The position numbers and the translations under genes were made by a program. Under the pieces are notes generated by a model that saw only the letters and a program-made list of their open reading frames with translations, searched no databases and was not told where the DNA came from. Shown one piece after another: positions 32,787 through 40,537 of a stretch of DNA of 52,677 nt (its first letter is position 1; the number at the start of each line of letters is the position of its first letter). The DNA comes from Rhizorhapis sp. SPR117 (GTDB lineage Bacteria; Pseudomonadota; Alphaproteobacteria; Sphingomonadales; Sphingomonadaceae): positions 1 through 52,677 of the forward strand of contig NZ_JAKKIE010000029.1 of the NCBI RefSeq assembly GCF_021742065.1. The letters are read 5' to 3'.

Positions 32787-33025
32787 CAGCTTGGTCTCCA
32801 TGGTCTGCGCGTTCCGAGGTTCGAGGTCCGGGATGCCGGCGATCCATCGATTCCGGCATCGTTTCGTACACCGCGAACCACACGGTAGCGCTACGTAGAG
32901 TTACGGTTCCGGCGCGAGCGATCGCCCGGTTTCGTGCCCTTCAGGGAGACCTCTCCGCGCTCATCCTTGCCGCCATCTCGCCACGCGGCCCCGCGGTTAT
33001 CCATCGCGTAAGCAGGAGCATTGTG

Positions 33026-33268
33026 ATGCATGTCGATTTCGAAATCCACGGAAGTTTCGAGGTGCCCGTCGGAACCCAGCCGGTCGAGGGACTGCCGAAC
33101 CTCTTTCGCCTGCCGACCGGCGAGATCGTGTCGGTTCATCCGGTGATCGAAATGGCCAGCGCCGATACCAGCGACGACCATCACGATCTGACCACCTCCG
33201 AGGCGGCCGCGATCGGAGTCCATCTCGATCTCTACGATCGTGAGTCCAGCCTGCAGGACGCCGACTGA
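33026..33268 (+). CDS. small hypothetical protein (80 aa)
   Basis: Acidic protein starting with strands (MHVDFEIHGSFEVPVG) and with a short HPVIEMA segment; a Glu/Asp-rich C-terminus follows. No family recognised. AGCAGGAGC precedes the ATG. It stands 85 bases before the leader and start of the interrupted PP-loop gene. The 32787-33025 gap upstream holds only a ten-base palindrome GTAGCGCTAC at 32886. Confidence 0.55.
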   Translation: MHVDFEIHGSFEVPVGTQPVEGLPNLFRLPTGEIVSVHPVIEMASADTSDDHHDLTTSEAAAIGVHLDLYDRESSLQDAD

Positions 33269-33294
33269 CGTCGCGACATCGGCGACAAGTGACT

Positions 33295-33338
33295 GGGAGG
33301 AGAGGGGGAGGGCGTTCGGCGCGCAGATGGACTGCGCG
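33295..33338 (+). promoter_or_regulatory. purine-tract plus hairpin 5' leader
   Basis: GGGAGGAGAGGGGGAGGG (33295-33312), then a seven-base stem CGCGCAG (33320-33326) / CTGCGCG (33332-33338) with the five-base loop ATGGA; ATG at 33354. Confidence 0.55.
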
Positions 33339-33353
33339 AGAACGGAGCACCCC

Positions 33354-33704
33354 ATGCTGGCCGCCCAACCCCGCGACATCGACTATATCCGCGTCGCCGA
33401 ACCAGCGCCGGTCGTGCTCGCCTATGGCATCGGCGTTGACAGCACCGCGCTGCTCGTCGAGCTGGAGAGCCGCGGCACCCCGCCCGACCTCGTCCTGACC
33501 GGCGACCCGGGCGTCGAGAAGCCCGAAACCTACGCCTATAAGCAGATGATCGCCGCCTGGATGGCCGCCCGCGGCATCCCTTACGAAACGGTGCGCTACA
33601 CGCCGCGCCGCTTCAAGCATTGGCCGCCCTATTACGACCTGCTCGCCAACGTCCTCACCAACGCGACGCTGCCGAGCATCTCGCTGGGGCGTCATTCGTG
33701 CAGC
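33354..33704 (+). pseudogene. 5' part of a PP-loop (PAPS reductase-like) gene interrupted by GInt element 2
   Basis: Codons 1-117. The PP-loop AYGIGVDSTALL near residue 25 binds ATP pyrophosphate in adenylating N-type ATPases such as CysH, TtcA and DndC; DLVLTGDPGVEKPETYAYKQ is the following family segment. The last two host codons before the element are TGC AGC (Cys-Ser). With 42898-43494 the intact gene would encode 315 aa. The truncated frame reads on into the element for about 70 residues. The interrupted gene had its own hairpin leader. Confidence 0.88.
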
Positions 33705-33729
33705 TTAGGTCTACCCATTGAAACTGTCT
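33705..33729 (+). repeat. left terminal repeat of GInt element 2
   Basis: TTAGGTCT is identical to the inverted right end. CTGTCT is at element positions 20-25 (33724-33729), the same offset as in element 1. Confidence 0.7.
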
Positions 33730-33743
33730 CCTTTGCGCGCGAT

Positions 33744-33830
33744 GAGGGACGGGCCGACCGCCGCGCTAACCCAAAGAGCTGGCGGTGGTCGGCCCGTCCC
33801 TCGCGTCGCGCAGCGACGCTTAAGCGTCGC
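33744..33830. repeat. nested inverted repeats near the left end of GInt element 2
   Basis: GAGGGACGGGCCGACC (33744-33759) is exactly inverted at 33787-33802 with a 27-base spacer. Directly after it lies the 18-base palindrome GCGACGCTTAAGCGTCGC (33813-33830). Together they could be recombinase or accessory binding sites, or a transcription block protecting the cargo from the interrupted gene's promoter. Confidence 0.6.
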
Positions 33831-33946
33831 ATGAGGCGCCGCACAAAAATGCCGCGCTTGTTATTCAAGCCATTCGTTTCCGAATCGATTTCTCTAGCGG
33901 AACGATGGCCGCCTCTGTAGAAGGTCGGAGAACAAAAGGGGGCCTT

Positions 33947-34443
33947 ATGGCGCGGCGCGTTTCTTCAGTTTTCACTTCGCGAACGATTTTTGGCGTACTC
34001 AGCAGGTGCGTAACATCGGAGCCCTCGAAGGGCAGACTCTTTGCACTGCGAATGCTTGGGAGGAGGTCAAGCGGAAGGGCAAAGCCTCCATCGAAAAATG
34101 GATCGATGACAACATGTACGGCAAGAGTTGCGTGGTGGTGCTCGTCGGTTCGGAAACAGCGAACCGGCCATGGGTGATCCGCGAGATCGTCAAAGGTTGG
34201 GACGCAGGCAAAGGCGTGGTGGGTATCCGGATAAACAAACTTCTTGGTCACGATGGGAACTCGTGCGTGGCAGGCAGCAATCCATTTGATGAAATAGGCT
34301 ACGCCAATACAGGGAAGAAGCTTTCTTCCATAGTGAAGCTCGTCTCTCCTTCCGGAGCAGATAGCAAAGCCGCCTATGACTCGATTAAGAATGGGATCGA
34401 GACTTGGATTGAAGAGGCCATTGCGATCCGAGCAAATAACTGA
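33947..34443 (+). pseudogene. TIR-like (ThsB/DUF1863-type) gene with a one-base frameshift
   Basis: ATG at 33947 has AAAAGGGGG upstream and reads MARRV like the intact paralogue at 37377, then the frame shifts: around 33960-33963 three T stand where a fourth is expected. In the corrected frame it continues FFSFHFANDFWRTQQVRNIG, then IEKWIDDNMYGKSCVVVLVG and RPWVIREIVKGWDAGKG to 34443. This is the MTH538/ThsB TIR-like fold that makes NAD-derived signals in Thoeris. Either a recent inactivation or a sequencing error; translation from 34006 would lack the first strand. Confidence 0.75.
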
Positions 34444-34492
34444 AGTGCAGAGAATCGGAGATTTTGCGCGGAATTAAGAGCGGGCGGCAAGA

Positions 34493-35047
34493 ATGATAGA
34501 ATATATTACCAAATCCGAGCTTCGTAATTTCGCTGGCAAATTGAACATCAACGAGCAGGTAAACCTCAGGAAATCTGCTTCTTCTCGGGCGCTGTCGGGT
34601 GCTACATTTCTTTCGCACTCAAGCAAGGACGATGATCTCGTCGTTGGCGCCATTCGTGTATTAGAAGGGCACGGCGCCAAGGTTTATGTCGATGAAATCG
34701 ACCCGGAAATGCCCCCATACACGACGGAGGAAACGGCAGGGCTGTTAAAGAGCCGTATTCGTCAGACCAAGCGCTTTGTCCTTCTTGCAAGCAAGAACAG
34801 CAAGGACAGTCGTTGGGTGCCCTGGGAGTTGGGCGTCGCGGATGGGTATAAAGGGTTGACGAAGATCGCGCTGTTCCCGGCATCCGACAGCGCGCATGAG
34901 CAGGCATGGGCGTCGTGGGAGTATCTGGGATTATACCGCCGCATCGTCTGGGGGGATCTACAGGGTCATCAAAAGCGCGTCTGGATGGTCCTCGACGAGA
35001 AAAGGAACACAGCTACCGAGCTTAGCGAGTGGCTGGCTGGTGAATAA
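34493..35047 (+). CDS. TIR-domain protein
   Basis: 184 aa. A 36-residue N-terminal extension is followed by a TIR domain: GATFLSHSSKDDDLVVGAIR (strand A and helix A), GAKVYVDEIDPEMP (BB-loop region), RFVLLASKNSKDSRWVPWEL. Glu112 in the SRWVPWE motif is the expected NADase catalytic residue. The protein ends soon after the domain. TIR enzymes hydrolyse or cyclise NAD+ during phage infection. It converges with the SLOG gene. AT-rich codon use compared with the surrounding backbone suggests foreign origin. Confidence 0.85.
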   Translation: MIEYITKSELRNFAGKLNINEQVNLRKSASSRALSGATFLSHSSKDDDLVVGAIRVLEGHGAKVYVDEIDPEMPPYTTEETAGLLKSRIRQTKRFVLLASKNSKDSRWVPWELGVADGYKGLTKIALFPASDSAHEQAWASWEYLGLYRRIVWGDLQGHQKRVWMVLDEKRNTATELSEWLAGE

Positions 35048-35063
35048 CGAGTTCCCGTCCCGT

Positions 35064-35720
35064 TTAAGCAGTGGCAGGGGGTTGCCAAAATCGCTTCTCA
35101 ACGACATCCGGTTGGAGAGTTGGACTTTCGAAGCGCTCCTCTCGGACGGAAACGTCAAGGTGGCGGTGAAATAACGCAACATAGTCCCGGTCTTCCGCTA
35201 GGTCGGGCGATAGAGATTCAACCTGCGCCCCAACTTCAAGCGTCGCGCCGCCCGTGGAGACTACTGGAATCACTGCAGCGTCCGGTTGCAGGCGTCGAAA
35301 CATTTCATATTCCTGTACAATCCCGCCCATACCCCCAATGAAAACTGCCGCTTTGAACTTGTGTTCGGAAAACATACGCTCGCGCATGGCCAGCAAGCTC
35401 TTCTCCCGATCCTTCTCAATCTCGTCCGTATAAACCACGTTGTTGAACCGCTCATTATCCTCGGGATACTCGTCCTTGAAATGGCGAGACTGGTAGAGCC
35501 GGACCCAGTGTCCGTAATTTATTCCTATGTCTTGCGAGACCACCCAGATCATTGGTGTTATTGCGGGTTGACCACCCCAAACAAGCAGCCTGCGTCCTAG
35601 CGTGACGTGCACCAAAGCGGAGACTGCGGCTGTAATCGCGACACTGTCAGCGGTCGCCGCATATTGTGGGCCTCGCTTCGGATCCGGCACGCCTGCCGAA
35701 AGAAAAATGGCCTCAGTCAT
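35064..35720 (-). CDS. SLOG-domain protein
   Basis: 218 aa from ATG 35720. One Rossmann-like SLOG domain: AIFLSAGVPD, LLVWGGQPAITPMIWVV (the Gly-rich ligand loop) and AAVFIGGMGGIVQEYEMF. SLOG domains bind nucleotide derivatives; in Thoeris ThsA the SLOG part senses the TIR-made cyclic ADP-ribose and switches on a fused effector. Here no SIR2, membrane or nuclease part is attached. It starts two bases after the stop of the 386-aa TIR gene and is the last gene of that three-gene operon. Confidence 0.75.
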   Translation of the reverse strand: MTEAIFLSAGVPDPKRGPQYAATADSVAITAAVSALVHVTLGRRLLVWGGQPAITPMIWVVSQDIGINYGHWVRLYQSRHFKDEYPEDNERFNNVVYTDEIEKDREKSLLAMRERMFSEHKFKAAVFIGGMGGIVQEYEMFRRLQPDAAVIPVVSTGGATLEVGAQVESLSPDLAEDRDYVALFHRHLDVSVREERFESPTLQPDVVEKRFWQPPATA

Positions 35721-35722
35721 GG

Positions 35723-36883
35723 TCAGTTCTCCCATGCCGCAAGAGCCCATCCGGCTTCGGAAACTTTAATCGTGCGGACCGCGCGAATATGCTCCCCAAG
35801 CCATCGGAGATGAGCATTCCATGCATCACGGATGCCGATATGATCGTAGACCAGTACCGGTATCTCCTGCTGTTCCGCTCGTCGCGCCTTATCGGCCACA
35901 TCGTTCAAAATTTCAGCCGTGGGGATTCCGACGATCGGATATGCCCAGATCTTTTCGCCGTCCAGCAACCGCACGGCGACGGCCCGATGTGCGCCGACGC
36001 CTTCCACTGACGCACCAATTTTCTCGACGTCAGCGCGAAGTTTGCCGGTAATCGACATATATCGAGATGCGATGCTCCGGCTTCGTAGCCGCTCGACCTC
36101 CAGGACGATTGTATCCGCCGTTTTGGCTACTATTGGGCCATCTGGCCCCTCGAGTTCCTCTGGATCAAGATATATAGTCTCTGCAAGATCGGTCAGCTTG
36201 TTTGGCGTATGCTCAGGCCAAATTACACGAAGGACCTGGATCTCTTTCGCGCGCGCTCTTCCTATTTCCTGTCGAGTCCAGCGGCTATCGAAATAGGTAG
36301 GCGTGTCGAGCATAACCATAACATCAGAATCGACGAGCCTATGCCAAAGCACATCTTGGAACGGATCGCCGGGCCTAATGTCGTGCGTGTCCAAGAATAC
36401 GTCGAATCCGCGGGACGCAAGGAGATCGTGAAGTTGCAACGCTGCTGCTCGGGATTCCACGCGCCGATAGCTCACAAAAACCCGTCGCTGTCGACGAAGT
36501 AAGCCCACGCATTCCAGCATTGCTGACGCGAGTTCAGTCATATTTGGATCGTCAGCGCGCCGCGTTAGCCCATTGATGGGCTGGAGAAGCGGGGGGATGT
36601 GAGCATTGAAGTCTGCGCCAGCGGCAATCGTTGGAATGATGGGCGCACTGGCCCGGATCAGGTCTTGGGCCGCTTCGAGATCTTGCTGGGCATTTCCTCC
36701 AAAATACGCACACGCGAATGCTGCTGGCTTGTGCCGCTCACCCAGCGTTGCCGCATTATGCACAACTACATCGTCCCCCAACGTCAATCCGAAGTCGGAA
36801 ACGATATCCGTGAGCGTCGCTGTCAGTGTTGCACGCTCCTCTGGCGTTGCCGCACCAAGTATGGCCAGTTCATAGATACTCAT
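35723..36883 (-). CDS. three-part protein with central TIR domain (386 aa)
   Basis: Residues 1-130 form an unassigned alpha/beta domain (YELAILGAATPEERATLTAT; CAYFGGNAQQDLEAA). Residues 133-250 are a TIR domain: RRVFVSYRRVESRAAALQLH, DVFLDTHDIRPGDPF and SRWTRQEIGRA with Glu206 as the expected catalytic residue. Residues 290-386 are another alpha/beta region (VAVRLLDGEKIWAYPIVGIP; VLVYDHIGIRDAWNAHLRWL). The middle gene of a tight operon (gaps of five and two bases). Probable NAD+-consuming effector, or signal producer, of the neighbouring SLOG sensor. Start at 36883 follows the upstream stop by five bases. Confidence 0.8.
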   Translation of the reverse strand: MSIYELAILGAATPEERATLTATLTDIVSDFGLTLGDDVVVHNAATLGERHKPAAFACAYFGGNAQQDLEAAQDLIRASAPIIPTIAAGADFNAHIPPLLQPINGLTRRADDPNMTELASAMLECVGLLRRQRRVFVSYRRVESRAAALQLHDLLASRGFDVFLDTHDIRPGDPFQDVLWHRLVDSDVMVMLDTPTYFDSRWTRQEIGRARAKEIQVLRVIWPEHTPNKLTDLAETIYLDPEELEGPDGPIVAKTADTIVLEVERLRSRSIASRYMSITGKLRADVEKIGASVEGVGAHRAVAVRLLDGEKIWAYPIVGIPTAEILNDVADKARRAEQQEIPVLVYDHIGIRDAWNAHLRWLGEHIRAVRTIKVSEAGWALAAWEN

Positions 36884-36888
36884 TGGTG

Positions 36889-37377
36889 TCAGCGACCGGC
36901 CGCTTTTGCCGCAGTTTCGATCCAAGCCGGCATGTTGGCATAGCCGTTATCCCGGACCCAATCATATGTCCCGTATAGGTTCGACAGCGGAATATCTCGG
37001 CCATTCTGCTTTATTGTAAAATAACTGAGAGGGTTGGTCCCCTGTCGATCAGTTCCAAGTTGCGGATCTTTTACGCTATGGATGTCGATGGCCAATAGGC
37101 CTTTCCCAAGCTCGTAACTTCTCTTGATCTCGTGCCGGACCCATTCGCGATCATACGTCTCTGCGCCGAACAGCACCACAGTCACGGACGTGCCTTTGAG
37201 CTGCTCTTCGATCCATTTTTCTATGCCGCCCGCGCGTCTTTTTGCCTCTTCGAACTCTGCCTTGTCATAGAAAGGCTGCGCTTCGCCACCTGGACGAACC
37301 ACCCAGGAATTGCGGACTTGCACGACCCGTCGAACGTCACGGTCATAGTGAAAGCTAAAGAATACCCGACGCGCCAC
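36889..37377 (-). CDS. ThsB-like TIR-fold protein
   Basis: 162 aa. RRVFFSFHYDRDVRRVVQVR, then IEKWIEEQLKGTSVTVVLFG and DREWVRHEIKRSYELGKGLL are the hallmarks of the MTH538 TIR-like (DUF1863) family, to which the Thoeris sensor ThsB belongs; Glu83 is in the position of the NAD-processing residue. First gene of the operon that continues into the TIR (36883) and SLOG (35720) genes. GTG start with AGGGGGGAA upstream. The frameshifted gene at 33947 is its paralogue at the other end of the cargo. Confidence 0.82.
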   Translation of the reverse strand: MARRVFFSFHYDRDVRRVVQVRNSWVVRPGGEAQPFYDKAEFEEAKRRAGGIEKWIEEQLKGTSVTVVLFGAETYDREWVRHEIKRSYELGKGLLAIDIHSVKDPQLGTDRQGTNPLSYFTIKQNGRDIPLSNLYGTYDWVRDNGYANMPAWIETAAKAAGR

Positions 37378-37580
37378 CGCTTCCCCCCTCGATCATCGTC
37401 CACTCATATCAAGGCGGACGCCAGGTGTCAGCAGGCGCGGTGAGTGCTTGGGGTAGGCTGGTCGAAGCGACACCCTTCGGCATGGCGAGGAAAGCGCCCA
37501 TTCCATCGAAATGCGTCGGCCAAATCGAGCATGTTGCGCTACTTTCGAAATCGCACCTGTGCGGGCGAGGGAGATGGCCC

Positions 37581-38723
37581 GTGGTATCAGTGATTCGGGC
37601 TGCCTCTGGCGTGCCCAATGTCCCCGCTGGCTTCCCGATTCTGTTCGACGCCGACATGGCGATTATCGAGCCAGCTTTCGTTTGGCTCATGGAGCATGCC
37701 GAACTCAATGGCCGCGCCCATGCTTCCGAAACCGTGCGAACCTATGGTGAGCATCTCCACGACTGGTTCGACTCGCTCGAACAATCGGGGATCGAATGGC
37801 GCGAGGCCGACGAACGCGTCATCGCCGCCTATCGCAACCGGATGCTGGAGAATTCCAGCACGCATACCGGGCGGCCCTATGCCCGGACCACGATCAACGC
37901 GCGCGTCTCGACCGTCTGCCGCTTTTATAGCTGGGCCCTAGATCGAAAGCTGATCGACCACTGCCCGTTTTGGTTGACCGAGAAGATGACGCTGATGCTC
38001 GACGGCGCCTATCGCCCAGGTTTGCAGCGGCGCCAGGTCAACGAACTGATCGTCTCACGCCCGGAAAAACTGCCGCGACCGCTGCGCGCCGACGAACTGG
38101 CACGGCTATTCGCGCATCTGAGGCCTACCGCCCGACTTGCCGCTCAATGGGCGCTCGGGGCGGGACTGCGCCGCAAGGAGCTTTGCGCGCTCGCTGTCGA
38201 CCAAATCCCGGATAGCTGGCCACTCGACCTCGACAGCGATCCACTTGTCGGCGTGCCGCTCCATATCACCAAGGGAGACCGGCCAAGGACAGTCTATCCG
38301 CCGCTTCGGCTGCTCGATCATACGCACTGGTATGTGGGCGAGGATCGCGGCCGGATCGTCCGCCGTATCCGCCGTTCCGACCGGGGCTATCGCGCGCCGC
38401 CCAATCTCCTGCTGAACGAGCATGGTCGCGCTATGACGCGAAAACTCCTGACGGCGCAGCTCGCGGAAGCGTTCGCGGTCGCGGGACTTCTGGGCACACT
38501 GCACTGCCTGCGGCACACCTTCGCGATGGCGATGCTAGCCCGCCTTCAGATCCAGGCCCGCACCAATCCCGATCTCAACCCGCTCAAGGTCGTGCAGGTG
38601 CTGCTGGGCCATGCTTCGATCACAACCACCGCGATTTATCTGCGCTGCGTCGAACTGCACGAGCGCGATCTGAGCGAAAGCCTCGCCTATCTTTATGGCG
38701 AGCTGATCCCCGCCGATGGCTAG
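37581..38723 (+). CDS. ginA: GInt tyrosine recombinase GinA (second set)
   Basis: About 380 aa from GTG 37581, chosen because GAGGGAGA lies seven bases upstream; the frame is open back to 37425. The N-terminal core-binding domain contains ASETVRTYGEHLHDWFDSLE. Catalytic residues appear complete: box I GAGLRRKELCAL, box II HCLRHTF, and LLGHASITTTAIYLRC with the nucleophilic Tyr. It overlaps the next gene by eight bases. Only weakly similar to GinA of element 1, so the two elements belong to separate lineages. Confidence 0.85.
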   Translation: MVSVIRAASGVPNVPAGFPILFDADMAIIEPAFVWLMEHAELNGRAHASETVRTYGEHLHDWFDSLEQSGIEWREADERVIAAYRNRMLENSSTHTGRPYARTTINARVSTVCRFYSWALDRKLIDHCPFWLTEKMTLMLDGAYRPGLQRRQVNELIVSRPEKLPRPLRADELARLFAHLRPTARLAAQWALGAGLRRKELCALAVDQIPDSWPLDLDSDPLVGVPLHITKGDRPRTVYPPLRLLDHTHWYVGEDRGRIVRRIRRSDRGYRAPPNLLLNEHGRAMTRKLLTAQLAEAFAVAGLLGTLHCLRHTFAMAMLARLQIQARTNPDLNPLKVVQVLLGHASITTTAIYLRCVELHERDLSESLAYLYGELIPADG

Positions 38724-40533
38724 GGGCCGCCTCGATCGGACGCTGAGACTCGATCCGGCACCGGCGAACCATCCGGCGCAGGTCGCCGAAATCCAGTTCC
38801 GCGACGAATGGGGCAAGATCGTCCAAAGCTTCGACCCGGCGCTGTTTGGAATGCCGGACGATATCAACGCCGCCATCGCCCGGGCTTTCCGCGATCATGA
38901 TGTAGCATCCAGCCCCGCGACCCGCACCGCGCACTGGTTCGCGCTGCGCGTGTTCGGGAGGTTCCTGCGCGAAGACGCGCGTGTCAGGCGCGCGGCAGAC
39001 CTCGACACGGCAACGATCCGCCGGTTCATCACCTGGCTGGCGATGCCCACCAACGGGCGCAGGCGCGGCGTCCGCTCACAATCCGGTCAGCTCGGTATGA
39101 TCCGGCCGGTCCTCAAGCGCGCGATCGCGGACAATCCAGGCTTGTTCGCACCGGGCTTCGCCGTTCCCAACAATGCGATCCCGCTCGCTGGCGTCCAGCG
39201 GCTACCGCAAGACCGCCTGACACCTGCCGCAATGCGCGCCCTGCTGGCAGTCTGCTATGCCGAGATCGACACTGCGTGGGACAAGTTCCAGCACGGGCAA
39301 GCTATTGTTGGTCTTCCGAATGTGCTGCTTCATGGCGGCCGGACCGCCGAACGGGATCGCTGGATCTGGAAGCTCTACCGCCTTGGCCACGGCATCCTGC
39401 CGACCGACCGAGGCTTGGACCTTAATAAGCCCGATCGGCAGAGGATCGCCGAGGTAGGCGGGTTCCGCGAGCTCGAGGGTTATCTCCACCTCACGACCGA
39501 CACGCTGGTTGCGTTCTATATCGTGCTGCTGATCCAGACGGCGGCCAATGCCGGCCCGCTGCGCCAGATCAAGCGGGACTGCCTCGTGCCGCATCCGCTC
39601 GAGCGGCATCGCGTCATGGTCGAGTGGGTGAAACCCCGCGCCGGCGGTAAGGTGAAGCGCATGCAACGGCGCTCGTTCGACAATCGCCGACCCTATGCGG
39701 CGCCGCGCCTGATCGAAAAGCTGCTTGCGATGACGGCACCCCTATTGCCGCATGTGGAGCCGTCCAAACGCGACCGACTGTTCCTCCACCGCTTCCTCAT
39801 GACGACAGGACGCATCGAGCGTGAGCATCGCGCCGGTCATATCGTGCAGGCCACGTTGCGATCGGCAATGTTGCGCTTCTACGAGCGGCACAATGGCGCG
39901 ATCGCTTCCTGGAACGAAGCGCATCCCGGCAAGTCCCGCTCCCTGCTTCCAGACTTCTCGCCCAAGCTGTTCCGCAGCAGCATGGCAAGCGCCCATTACA
40001 CAGCGTCGCAGGGCGATATCATGGCGGCCAAAGCGGTCCTCAATCATGCGAATGTCGCCACCACCGACATCTATGTCGACGGCGAGGCCGTCCGCCGCCT
40101 CGAACGCGATACGATCGTGCGGCTCCAGTTGCTGATGATCACATGGGTCACTGGCGAAACGCCTTCCCATAACTCACAACATCAAGGGCCGGATACCAGC
40201 GCCCGGGTAACAGCGCTGTTCGGCCATGACTGCCTTCGTCCTGTCGACGGCGGGCAGGCACGGCCTGGCCGCGTGTGCCCGAAACTGGGAGGCTGCCTTG
40301 CCTGTCCGGGCCTGATCGTCCCGATCAACCCGGATCATCTGGCGCGCATCGTCCAGGCCACCAGGCATCTTCAAGCGGCGCGGGAACGCATCGACCCGAT
40401 CCGGTTCAGCCTCTTCTATGAGCCCAGCCTCCGGGTGCTGACAAAAGACCTGCTGCCGGCGTTCCCGCCCGAAATGATGCCGGACGCGGAACGGCACATA
40501 CCCGCCTTGCCGCCGCTGCCGGACCTAGAATAG
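38716..40533 (+). CDS. ginB: GInt tyrosine recombinase GinB (second set, degenerate box I)
   Basis: 605 aa. Catalytic-like C-terminal domain: box I region TAANAGPLRQIKRDC has Arg displaced by one position or lost; KLFRSSMASAHY corresponds to box II without the usual His; LNHANVATTDIYVDG carries the late His and Tyr. A Cys-rich segment (RPGRVCPKLGGCLACPG) lies near residue 520, as in GinB of element 1. Probably a structural or weakly active partner in the recombination complex. Confidence 0.8.
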   Translation: MARGRLDRTLRLDPAPANHPAQVAEIQFRDEWGKIVQSFDPALFGMPDDINAAIARAFRDHDVASSPATRTAHWFALRVFGRFLREDARVRRAADLDTATIRRFITWLAMPTNGRRRGVRSQSGQLGMIRPVLKRAIADNPGLFAPGFAVPNNAIPLAGVQRLPQDRLTPAAMRALLAVCYAEIDTAWDKFQHGQAIVGLPNVLLHGGRTAERDRWIWKLYRLGHGILPTDRGLDLNKPDRQRIAEVGGFRELEGYLHLTTDTLVAFYIVLLIQTAANAGPLRQIKRDCLVPHPLERHRVMVEWVKPRAGGKVKRMQRRSFDNRRPYAAPRLIEKLLAMTAPLLPHVEPSKRDRLFLHRFLMTTGRIEREHRAGHIVQATLRSAMLRFYERHNGAIASWNEAHPGKSRSLLPDFSPKLFRSSMASAHYTASQGDIMAAKAVLNHANVATTDIYVDGEAVRRLERDTIVRLQLLMITWVTGETPSHNSQHQGPDTSARVTALFGHDCLRPVDGGQARPGRVCPKLGGCLACPGLIVPINPDHLARIVQATRHLQAARERIDPIRFSLFYEPSLRVLTKDLLPAFPPEMMPDAERHIPALPPLPDLE

Positions 40534-40537
40534 CCTC

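Noticed and set aside
33240..33920. Intact 226-codon PP-loop gene
   Set aside because: After codon 117 the reading runs into the GInt end and becomes Arg-rich random sequence; the true C-terminal half lies at 42898-43494.
33947..37377. Calling the cluster a canonical Thoeris system (thsA/thsB)
   Set aside because: ThsB-like proteins are present, but no protein joins SLOG to SIR2 or to membrane helices as in ThsA, so the canonical name would be misleading.
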